NCBI GenBank assembly: GCA_963590415.1
Contig: CAVAPB010000014.1
Location: 1-64,000, forward strand
DNA length: 64,000 nucleotides
Origin: Fimenecus sp963590415
Lineage (GTDB): Bacteria > Bacillota > Clostridia > Oscillospirales > Acutalibacteraceae
Reading direction: 5' to 3'
The notes beneath the pieces are model-generated. The model had not been told where the DNA came from and ran no database searches. It saw only the letters and a list, made by a program, of their open reading frames with translations. The translations under genes were made by a program, and so were the position numbers. This document shows positions 35,641 through 41,586 of this stretch, in pieces (positions within the stretch are counted from its first letter, which is position 1; every line of letters begins with the position of its first letter).

Positions 35641-36204
35641 TTAACTTGTAGGGTTATCGTTAAGATAAACTTTACCGTCTATTGCGACATAGTTTATATT
35701 ATAACCGCTCATATCATCCGCAAATGTTAAAATCACAGTAAATTCAGAGCGAACCATTGTTCCAAAACTATTTTGAGAATCGACAAAGCTTGAAATCTTA
35801 ACTCTCTTTCCGGTACGCACAATTTTCCAATCTTCATCATAGTATGAGTACTTTGCAGTTTTAGGCGCTTTGAGGTATTCTTCAACCGTCATTTGGGCAG
35901 CAGTCCAACACTCTGTATCCGTCGGGCGAAGTTCGGTCGTTGTTTCCGCTTTTGCGCTTTGGCTTGAACGAATATGATTAACCGAAAAAGCAACAGCAAT
36001 TACAGCTACTATAACAAGTATAAGTATCAGCTTACTTTTACTCTTGCGTTGTGGGGTCGGCTGTGTAGGGCCTGTCTGTGTGGATTCTACTTGTGAGTTT
36101 TGCGCTATATTAGCATCAACCGCTGTATTCTCTGTTGAAACAGGAGTTCCGCAGTTTGAACAGTAAGCCGAAGTGACCTCTGCTCCGCATTTTGTACATT
36201 TCAT
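35641..36204 (-). CDS. Zinc-ribbon, single-TM membrane protein of the prophage
   Basis: The 187-residue protein has an N-terminal zinc ribbon (CTKCGAEVTSAYCSNCG), a Thr/Gln/Pro linker, one TM helix (ILILVIVAVIAVAFSV) and an outside domain (about 90-187) with a predicted beta fold. The ATG at 36204 is better spaced from GAAAGGGG than the one at 36210. It is transcribed in the lysogenic direction beside the recombinase and repressor, so it may be a prophage accessory gene expressed in the lysogen. Function unknown. Confidence 0.7.
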   Translation of the reverse strand: MKCTKCGAEVTSAYCSNCGTPVSTENTAVDANIAQNSQVESTQTGPTQPTPQRKSKSKLILILVIVAVIAVAFSVNHIRSSQSAKAETTTELRPTDTECWTAAQMTVEEYLKAPKTAKYSYYDEDWKIVRTGKRVKISSFVDSQNSFGTMVRSEFTVILTFADDMSGYNINYVAIDGKVYLNDNPTS

Positions 36205-36341
36205 TTTCATTTACCCCTTTCAAAGGTTTTATAATCTGTGTAATTATAAAATACCATACACATATAAAAATAGCAATATATAATTTGACAAATAAGTATA
36301 AAATAATTATTCAAAGTGCATTTTTATAAAGCATTTTGTGA

Positions 36342-36500
36342 TTATTTGTCCGAATACTCCGAATAAAGAGCGTTATTTATAAGCTCAAGTGCTTCCTTTT
36401 TCTTATCTTCGGATAAATTTCTGAATTTTTCAAGCATTTTTGCCTCGTCGTCAGTTAATCTTGAAGCTAAAGTATATTTGCGTGTTTTGTCAGAATCCAT
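36342..36500 (-). CDS. Small charged phage protein, 52 aa
   Basis: A 52-residue ORF starts at ATG 36500 with AAGGAG nine bases upstream and ends at TAA 36342. It reads MDSDKTRKYTLASRLTDDEA and continues as a Lys/Glu-rich helix ending in YSEYSDK. The initial TLASRLTDDE segment looks like the start of a ribbon-type or coiled regulator. No family assigned. Confidence 0.55.
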   Translation of the reverse strand: MDSDKTRKYTLASRLTDDEAKMLEKFRNLSEDKKKEALELINNALYSEYSDK

Positions 36501-36571
36501 ATTTTTCTCCTTGTTTTGTTTACTAAAACTGAAATTGCAAGTCTAAGTCCCATTATTGGTACTCGGAACTA

Positions 36572-36600
36572 TTGACAAGAGTCTTAAGTTGTGCTATTCT
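36572..36600 (+). promoter_or_regulatory. Sigma-A promoter upstream of a LexA box
   Basis: A consensus -35 TTGACA (36572-36577), a 17-bp spacer and a -10 TATTCT (36595-36600) point rightward. The predicted start site is about 36607, so the LexA box lies just downstream. Confidence 0.75.
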
Positions 36601-36614
36601 TTAGTAGAACATTA

Positions 36615-36626
36615 GAACAAATGTTC
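36615..36626. promoter_or_regulatory. LexA (DinR) box
   Basis: GAACAAATGTTC fits the Gram-positive LexA consensus CGAACRNRYGTTYG in 13 of 14 positions when flanks are included. A further GAACA half-site is at 36607. It sits between the promoter and the ATG at 36643, where bound LexA would block transcription. Confidence 0.7.
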
Positions 36627-36642
36627 GGGAAGGAGCGTACAC

Positions 36643-36798
36643 ATGACAGAAAAAGAGACGGAAATGATTGAGTTGATACGGTCTTATCCTGACACAGAGT
36701 ACGCTCTGCAAAAGGCAATTGAGATTTTTACTTTTTGTGCAGAGCAGCTCGCAGCATCTCAAGCGCCATATCCTGCTTGTCTTCGGGAAGCTCCCTGA
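36643..36798 (+). CDS. Small SOS-controlled phage protein, antisense to the repressor
   Basis: The 51-residue ORF starts at ATG after GGAAGGAG and opens MTEKETEMIELIRSYPDTEY. Its last 71 bp overlap the repressor gene on the opposite strand. The promoter and LexA box just upstream suggest that DNA damage turns it on. It is a candidate anti-repressor or induction peptide, by position only. No family recognised. Confidence 0.6.
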   Translation: MTEKETEMIELIRSYPDTEYALQKAIEIFTFCAEQLAASQAPYPACLREAP

Positions 36799-37063
36799 AC
36801 AGTTCAAGCAGACCCTTTTCCTCTTCGGATAATTCCGGGGAGGATTTTTCTTTATCAGTTTCTGTTTTTCCGTCCATTAAGTAGGAGGGAGTAACATTGA
36901 ACGCATCAGCAAAGGCCTGTATTTTTGAACGAGGAATGTCAACTGTTCCCGCCTCAATTTTAGCAACTGCCGATTTATCTTTATATCCGACAATTTTTGC
37001 AAGTTCAGTTTGAGACAAACCTTTGCTTAAGCGTAATTCTTTTATACGGTCATACATTGTCAT
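36728..37063 (-). CDS. XRE-family phage repressor (CI-like)
   Basis: The 111-residue protein has an N-terminal HTH (about 4-60: RIKELRLSKGLSQTELAKIV, KSAVAKIEAGTVDIP) and a short C-terminal helical region rich in Glu and Lys (SEEEKGLLELFRELPEDKQD). It has no LexA-like peptidase domain, so cleavage by RecA is not expected. It faces the cro-like gene across a shared operator region, and its own promoter overlaps an operator, indicating autoregulation. Start at 37063 or 37057. Confidence 0.88.
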   Translation of the reverse strand: MTMYDRIKELRLSKGLSQTELAKIVGYKDKSAVAKIEAGTVDIPRSKIQAFADAFNVTPSYLMDGKTETDKEKSSPELSEEEKGLLELFRELPEDKQDMALEMLRAALHKK

Positions 37064-37084
37064 AGAATCACCTGCCTCGTCGCC

Positions 37085-37113
37085 ATTATAGCATACGGTT
37101 GAACAAAATTCAA
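37085..37113 (-). promoter_or_regulatory. Repressor promoter
   Basis: On the minus strand, a -35 TTGAAT (37113-37108), a 17-bp spacer and a consensus -10 TATAAT (37090-37085). The -35 lies inside operator O1. Confidence 0.8.
37099..37113. promoter_or_regulatory. Operator O1 (TTGAA-N5-TTCAA)
   Basis: A perfect inverted repeat, TTGAACAAAATTCAA, covers the -35 box of the repressor promoter. Three more copies lie nearby. Confidence 0.75.
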
Positions 37114-37142
37114 TAATTTTTGAAAAATATTCAAGAAAAGTG

Positions 37143-37157
37143 TTGACAGTAATTCAA
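37143..37157. promoter_or_regulatory. Operator O2 (TTGAC-N5-TTCAA)
   Basis: One mismatch from TTGAA-N5-TTCAA. It overlaps the TTGACA -35 box of the rightward promoter. Confidence 0.7.
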
Positions 37158-37171
37158 CCTCGTGTTATTAT
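37143..37171 (+). promoter_or_regulatory. Rightward early (lytic) promoter
   Basis: A consensus -35 TTGACA (37143-37148), a 17-bp spacer and a -10 TATTAT (37166-37171). It drives the cro-like gene and probably the early operon. Confidence 0.82.
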
Positions 37172-37178
37172 GTTGGAG

Positions 37179-37193
37179 TAGAATACAATTCAA
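37179..37193. promoter_or_regulatory. Operator O3 (TAGAA-N5-TTCAA)
   Basis: One mismatch from TTGAA-N5-TTCAA. It lies between the -10 box and the SD of the cro-like gene. Confidence 0.6.
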
Positions 37194-37209
37194 CCAAGGA
37201 GGAGCAAAT

Positions 37210-37428
37210 ATGAACACGACCATTAACGCAAATAAAATTAAAGGACGAATAAGGGAATTGGGATTTACACAGTCCGGAGTAGCAAAAGAGCTCGGTATTT
37301 CATCTACAGCACTTAACAATAAGCTGAGTTGCAAATCTGAATTTACTGCATGTGAAATTGCCGCTCTTTCTAAAATTTTGGCGATAACTAATAAAGATGC
37401 ATATTTTTTTGTCTTAAAAGTTGAATGA
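37210..37428 (+). CDS. Cro-like HTH protein
   Basis: The 72-residue protein has an HTH region (KIKGRIRELGFTQSGVAKEL, then GISSTALNNKLS) typical of phage Cro/CI-type regulators. The start at 37210 follows AAGGAGGAG. It diverges from the repressor gene and is the first gene of the rightward early operon. Confidence 0.85.
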   Translation: MNTTINANKIKGRIRELGFTQSGVAKELGISSTALNNKLSCKSEFTACEIAALSKILAITNKDAYFFVLKVE

Positions 37429-37435
37429 AATTCAA
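37421..37435. promoter_or_regulatory. Operator O4 (TTGAA-N5-TTCAA)
   Basis: A perfect TTGAATGAAATTCAA, extended to GTTGAAT...ATTCAAC, overlaps the stop codon of the cro-like gene. It may allow looping with O1-O3 or block elongation. Confidence 0.65.
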
Positions 37436-37467
37436 CTTCACGAAAAAAGAAGAATAAGAGGAACTTT

Positions 37468-37654
37468 ATGAAAATTGATAATTGGTTCTTAATGAAGAAT
37501 TACTCGCAAGGGGAGAGATATGCGATTTCGCTTACTGACCCGATTATAAAAAAGGAAACATCAAAGGCATATTTTCCTTGTTTTTGAAACGGAATTCGGA
37601 ACGATTAAAGGCTGGTTTCCGAAAGCCGTTTGTAAAAAGGAAGCTTTTGACTGA
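37468..37654 (+). pseudogene. Small early phage gene with a +1 frameshift
   Basis: The ORF from ATG 37468 (after AGAGGAAC) runs for 39 codons as MKIDNWFLMKNYSQGERYAI to a TGA at 37585. The sequence then continues in another frame as FETEFGTIKGWFPKAVC and ends at 37652-37654. Removing one base near 37576-37580 would join the halves into one 61-residue protein. The continuous reading is coherent, so this looks like a one-base insertion. Function unknown. Confidence 0.6.
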
Positions 37655-37668
37655 CAGGAGGCAGAGTT

Positions 37669-37929
37669 ATGAAAGAGGTTAGGCGTTTGACAGCTGAAAA
37701 GCTCAGGAGGGCTTGCACAAAGAACAATTTGTACACACTCGGCGATTGTAAAGAATATGACACAATTCTTACTTACGCAAACGAGCTTTCCGATGTTACG
37801 ACCGATAAACTGAAAAAGATTGCCACAGACATTAAAGTGCATAGCGATACCGAATACGATGTGCCGTGCATAATGTTTATTTTGGCGAATGAGTACTGCA
37901 ACTATCTCTTCTTTGAGGAGGATACATAA
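37669..37929 (+). CDS. Hypothetical early phage protein
   Basis: An 86-residue acidic, Cys-containing helical protein (MKEVRRLTAEKLRRACTKNN and onward), with a clear AGGAGG SD. No family recognised. Its end carries the SD for the next gene. Confidence 0.65.
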   Translation: MKEVRRLTAEKLRRACTKNNLYTLGDCKEYDTILTYANELSDVTTDKLKKIATDIKVHSDTEYDVPCIMFILANEYCNYLFFEEDT

Positions 37930-37930
37930 A

Positions 37931-38146
37931 ATGATTAGGGCATTTTTTGAACTTTTGATGTGCGTTGCTTTGATTATAGGCTTTATATACGAAAAGGAAA
38001 TAATCGATTTCGAGATGTTTCTCAAAAACAGGCTGAGAAAAGCCTTATACAAAAGGTTATGCACGAAGCGGAAAAGAAAAGCCGTTAAATATGACATTCT
38101 TGAGTGCGAGGACGACACCTGTGTTTTTCTCATACCGAGGAAATAA
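37931..38146 (+). CDS. Small membrane protein, early region
   Basis: The 71-residue product has an N-terminal TM helix (FFELLMCVALIIGFIY), then a strongly basic segment (RLRKALYKRLCTKRKRKAVK) and a short acidic end. Start at 37931 follows GAGGAGG. Role unknown. Confidence 0.6.
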   Translation: MIRAFFELLMCVALIIGFIYEKEIIDFEMFLKNRLRKALYKRLCTKRKRKAVKYDILECEDDTCVFLIPRK

Positions 38147-38203
38147 TGGATATGCAAATACAGACAAGATGTTGCCGCATAAATTTTACCGGGAGGGGAG
38201 AAC

Positions 38204-38410
38204 ATGGCAAAAACACATAAAAATGACATAAAAGTAGTTGCGATGTTGTCGCTTAACGGTCCTGACGGCGACTACAAGCCGTACGATGATTACAGCGAAG
38301 CGGAAAAAGCAGAATTTGCAAAAAGGGCAACAGAAAATATAAGCAAGGCTCTTGCGAACTGTCTCGAAGCCCGAAAGCATTATTGCAGTCAACTGCAGGA
38401 GGGAGAATAA
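38204..38410 (+). CDS. Hypothetical early phage protein
   Basis: A 68-residue soluble protein (MAKTHKNDIKVVAMLSLNGP, then charged helices). GGGAGGGGAG precedes the ATG. No family recognised. Confidence 0.6.
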   Translation: MAKTHKNDIKVVAMLSLNGPDGDYKPYDDYSEAEKAEFAKRATENISKALANCLEARKHYCSQLQEGE

Positions 38411-38412
38411 CT

Positions 38413-38676
38413 ATGGAAACGGATAAAATCATTATTTCACAGGCTAAGGAAATAGCTGAATTACGGGATGCACTGTCATCCGCTGAAAATAAAGGCGATA
38501 CATTCGGGCGATTTTGGCTTGCCGAAAAGGAAAGGCGCGAGAGAGCCGAAAAAGCATATGACCGCTTGCTTTTTGAGTTCAGCAGGGCTTTGGAGATAAT
38601 CCGAGGTTCGGGCATTGAGTATGAATCGGAAATAATCGAAGCGGAAACGCAGAAAGGATGTTCTGTAAATGGGTAA
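38413..38676 (+). CDS. Coiled-coil early phage protein
   Basis: An 87-residue helical protein (KEIAELRDALSSAENK, then AEKERRERAEKAYDRLL) predicted to form a coiled coil. The SD GGAGGGAG lies in the end of the previous gene. It overlaps the next gene by 8 bp. Confidence 0.6.
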   Translation: METDKIIISQAKEIAELRDALSSAENKGDTFGRFWLAEKERRERAEKAYDRLLFEFSRALEIIRGSGIEYESEIIEAETQKGCSVNG

Positions 38677-39019
38677 GCAAACTAACGGCAAAATCAGAAA
38701 TCATTCTAATTACAGTTTATCGACAGAACGCATATGCCTTATTTGTAATTCCTCTTTTGAGGCGGATTGCGGTTACGGAAGCGCTATATGCCAGAGTTGT
38801 TGTCAAAAGTACAAAATAAAGCCGAGAACAGGAAAGAACCGATACCCTTGCACCAATTGGAAAATATGTAAGAAGTGCGCACATCGTGCAAAGATAACGG
38901 ACAAGCAGTACATTTGTGACTGCCTTGCGCACACGGGACATATAAGAGATTTAACATCTGACGGCACACAGTGTGCGACATTTGAAGCAGTGGGGGTTAA
39001 TAACTATGACGACGACTGA
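38669..39019 (+). CDS. Cys-rich zinc-finger-like phage protein
   Basis: The 116-residue protein has many Cys pairs: CLICNSSF, ICQSCCQKY, ICKKCAH and CDCLAH, so one or two zinc ribbons are likely. It overlaps the next gene, also Cys-rich. No family assigned. Confidence 0.65.
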   Translation: MGKQTNGKIRNHSNYSLSTERICLICNSSFEADCGYGSAICQSCCQKYKIKPRTGKNRYPCTNWKICKKCAHRAKITDKQYICDCLAHTGHIRDLTSDGTQCATFEAVGVNNYDDD

Positions 39020-39212
39020 TAAACAGCTTTGTGCTAAATGCGGTAAGCCCCTTGTCGGTGCCGTTCACTGCCGACGGGACAAGCACATTCCGAGAGACCC
39101 CGAAGAGGCACGGTTCGGAAACAGGATTTGTTGCTCACACTGCTACGACTGTAAGCATTTTGACGACCGAATATCTGTTATACGGTGTCGGTACCCGGAG
39201 TGGGAAAGGTAA
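39006..39212 (+). CDS. Cys-rich zinc-ribbon phage protein
   Basis: The 68-residue protein has CAKCGKP and CCSHCYDCKHF, consistent with a zinc ribbon of the kind seen in nucleic-acid-binding proteins. Start at 39006 follows TGGGGG. Confidence 0.6.
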   Translation: MTTTDKQLCAKCGKPLVGAVHCRRDKHIPRDPEEARFGNRICCSHCYDCKHFDDRISVIRCRYPEWER

Positions 39213-39313
39213 TCTTACATACTATTTATATAAGCTCAAAAAAAGAAAAGCGGCGGTCGCCGCTTTGGGGCTTGTATGTTGTCTTAACTTAACGCACACA
39301 AAGGAGTAACAAA

Positions 39314-39733
39314 ATGAAAGAAAAAAGTATTGGTAGTGCTGTACAGTCAGAGTCAAGTCCTGTCTTGTCTTTTGAAGAACAGCTCAGATGTGTAATGCAG
39401 CAGTGCGAAGTCGTTGAGGCGGTTCGCGAGGATCCGTCTAACCTTCGCCTTTATATGCAGATGTGCAAAATCATAACGGAAGTGTTCCGAAAAAACGGCA
39501 GCGACGACATAAGAATTGACCGACAAACAGTAAAGGCTTCAAAGGTTCAGGAGGTTTTCAGACAGATAGGAAGCGACGAGCTTCGGCATGTTGCCGACAA
39601 TGTTTGCGGCATAGACTATAAAATCAAGTTCGTCAAAGCGTACTTAACGACCGCACTGTATAATTCGGTGTTTGAATCTGAACTCGGGTTGCAGAACTCC
39701 GTCAATGTGGATATGAAGGACGGCTCGGTATGA
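39314..39733 (+). CDS. Hypothetical protein upstream of the Rep-like gene
   Basis: A 139-residue protein, mostly helical, with an acidic N-terminus (MKEKSIGSAVQSESSPVLSF onward). Its end overlaps the Rep-like gene by 4 bp, so they are coupled. It may be a replication accessory by position. No family recognised. Confidence 0.6.
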   Translation: MKEKSIGSAVQSESSPVLSFEEQLRCVMQQCEVVEAVREDPSNLRLYMQMCKIITEVFRKNGSDDIRIDRQTVKASKVQEVFRQIGSDELRHVADNVCGIDYKIKFVKAYLTTALYNSVFESELGLQNSVNVDMKDGSV

Positions 39734-40578
39734 TTAAAGAATTACAACACTTTGCGGGAGATTATCTTGAAGTTGATTTTCTTCCGTATAAGGTTCCGCC
39801 TCGAAGGGGCAGAGGCAGACGAAGTAAGCCGACAAGTGAAGCGCAGGCGCATTTGAACCAGGCTAATCGTGAACGGGAATTATATATGCTCATTCACGAG
39901 AACTTCACTCGGGAAGACTATGCAATTCATCCGACATATGCCGAGCCATTCCGTCCGCCCGACGCTAAGACCGCTTTGAGGGACCGGCGGAATTTTATTC
40001 TTAGGTTGAAACGCTTATACAAAAAATATGATATTGACGACTTGAAGCACATATCTGTGCTTGAACAAGGCGTACGCTCGGGTAAGCTCCACCACCATAT
40101 GATTATATCGGGCGGCGTTCCTCGTGAGCTTGTTGAGAAGTGTTGGGGAATGGGAATATGTAACTGTCGTCAGTTGCAATTCTCGGAGCGAGGAGTTATA
40201 GGACTGTCGCATTACATAGTCAAGTCGGCCGCAACGGACGACGAAGATAATGCACGATGCTCGTTCAAATCATACAGCTGTTCTCGCAATCTGCGCCGAC
40301 CGAAGCCGCCTAAGGAGCGGAGGGTTTCGACAAAAGTTTTCAACGCTCTTTGGGATGAATTCGAGAATAGAAAAATATTTGAAGAGCGTTACAAAGATTA
40401 CTTCTTCGTCGAGGCTGTTCGCACAGACAATGTTGAATTCGGCGAAAGATATATGACTGTTCGGCTCTGCAAGAAGTCGGCGAAGCTCGATTATATTTAT
40501 GACCGGGATTATAGCGGAGGAATATATTTTTCAACCGCTTCACGGCGGGCACGCGTCACATTAACACCCCCGGGGTAA
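39730..40578 (+). CDS. HUH-type rolling-circle replication-associated protein
   Basis: The 282-residue protein has the hallmark of HUH replication nucleases: a His-hydrophobic-His type motif in GKLHHHMIISGG (about 116-127), followed by a Tyr candidate in GLSHYIVKSA (about 158-167) and a basic N-terminal region (PPRRGRGRRSKP). Such proteins nick one strand and attach through Tyr. This resembles the rolling-circle replication-associated (REP/ORF2-G2P) family. In a siphophage it may start theta-to-rolling-circle replication. Function is inferred from motif and position. Confidence 0.72.
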   Translation: MIKELQHFAGDYLEVDFLPYKVPPRRGRGRRSKPTSEAQAHLNQANRERELYMLIHENFTREDYAIHPTYAEPFRPPDAKTALRDRRNFILRLKRLYKKYDIDDLKHISVLEQGVRSGKLHHHMIISGGVPRELVEKCWGMGICNCRQLQFSERGVIGLSHYIVKSAATDDEDNARCSFKSYSCSRNLRRPKPPKERRVSTKVFNALWDEFENRKIFEERYKDYFFVEAVRTDNVEFGERYMTVRLCKKSAKLDYIYDRDYSGGIYFSTASRRARVTLTPPG

Positions 40579-41216
40579 AATCTTTTGAAAATAAAAAAAT
40601 CGTATCTACCGAAGCCCCTTACGACAAAAGGGGAAAGGTCGCGCGTAAGAAAAATGATTTTCGGTACGGTTTTTGACAGCGGAACTTATTCGTAAAATCG
40701 GGTAAGTTAATTTGAGAATTTGCGCAGTGGAAAGGTTGTTCCTTAATTAACAAGCGAAGCGGCTTTTCAAAAAAATTTTTCGCTTCTTATGAAAATTTTC
40801 ATTTTAATAAAAATCTATAATAGGAAAAATTTTTGTCCGTTAACTTTCTTTGTGAAACCGCAGAGCGGAAAAGGCATAACGCTGTTGCTAAGTGAAGTGA
40901 GTCGGTCGTCAGTGTCGCTTAAAAACAGGAGTTATTGCTGCGAATTCAAGCTGCATATGCGTGAAAATTATTTAAGAATAAAGGGCAAAACAGGTTGAAT
41001 TTATCTTGATTCAAAAAAATCATACTATTATCGAGAGGCAGAAAGAAGAGGAAAAAGTAAAAAGGTAAAAACAGCAATAAACGCCGGCAAGAGATGTTAG
41101 GAGGTGTAAGTAACGGTAAAGCGGAGTGCACCCGAGCCGAGGGGTGTATGTGAGCTTGTTATAAGTGCTTGCGGCTTAAAAATTTTATTTGTTTTCGGCG
41201 AAAAGGAGTAAAAAAC
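40579..41216 (+). other. 638-bp gene-free stretch after Rep: candidate origin or structured RNA
   Basis: No convincing gene is present. It begins with a G/C run, then CTTACG and CGTAAG arms (about 40618-40653) around a G-rich loop. The middle is AT-rich. The 3' part (about 41085-41180) is GC-richer and repeat-like: AGGAGGTGTAAG, GTGCACCCGAGCCGAGGGGTG, then GTGCTTGCGGC. This could be a double-strand origin for the upstream Rep-like protein, or a non-coding RNA. Neither is proven. Confidence 0.4.
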
Positions 41217-41576
41217 ATGGAAAATTACATAATCAAGGCAATTGAAAGAATTGAAAAAGAACTCAAAGAGATGAATGGCTCAAACAAAGCTAACGCAGTT
41301 TCGAAAGAGACGGGACAGGCATTGATTTCATTCTGTAAACAGGATGAAGAGTTTGCGCAGGCGGTAGTGCAGGCCGACAAACCTTTCGGAGAGGCTTGCG
41401 AATATGCGGTAAAAGGCTGTAAGAATTCGATTTCCGATATTGAAGTTTATCGGAGAGCGGTGGAGTTCTATTTTCCCGGAGCTACGGTTGAAATGAATAT
41501 GACTATCGACCTTTGTGGGGCGGTTAAGGCAAATAAGACGGTTATCAATCTGAGCTTTTCGGACCTGTTTGATTGA
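41217..41576 (+). CDS. PcfK-like protein
   Basis: The 119-residue protein starts after AAAAGGAG. A helical, Lys/Glu-rich N-terminus (about 1-30) is followed by a compact domain (EACEYAVKGCKNSISDIEVY, about 60-79) of the PcfK type, known from conjugative plasmid pCF10. It precedes a PcfJ-like gene, the usual pair. Molecular role unknown. Confidence 0.7.
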   Translation: MENYIIKAIERIEKELKEMNGSNKANAVSKETGQALISFCKQDEEFAQAVVQADKPFGEACEYAVKGCKNSISDIEVYRRAVEFYFPGATVEMNMTIDLCGAVKANKTVINLSFSDLFD

Positions 41577-41586
41577 GGTGATAACA

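Noticed and set aside
40789..40998. ORF of 69 codons in the gap after the Rep-like gene
   Set aside because: No SD and no coherent protein-like sequence; the region is better read as an origin or RNA.
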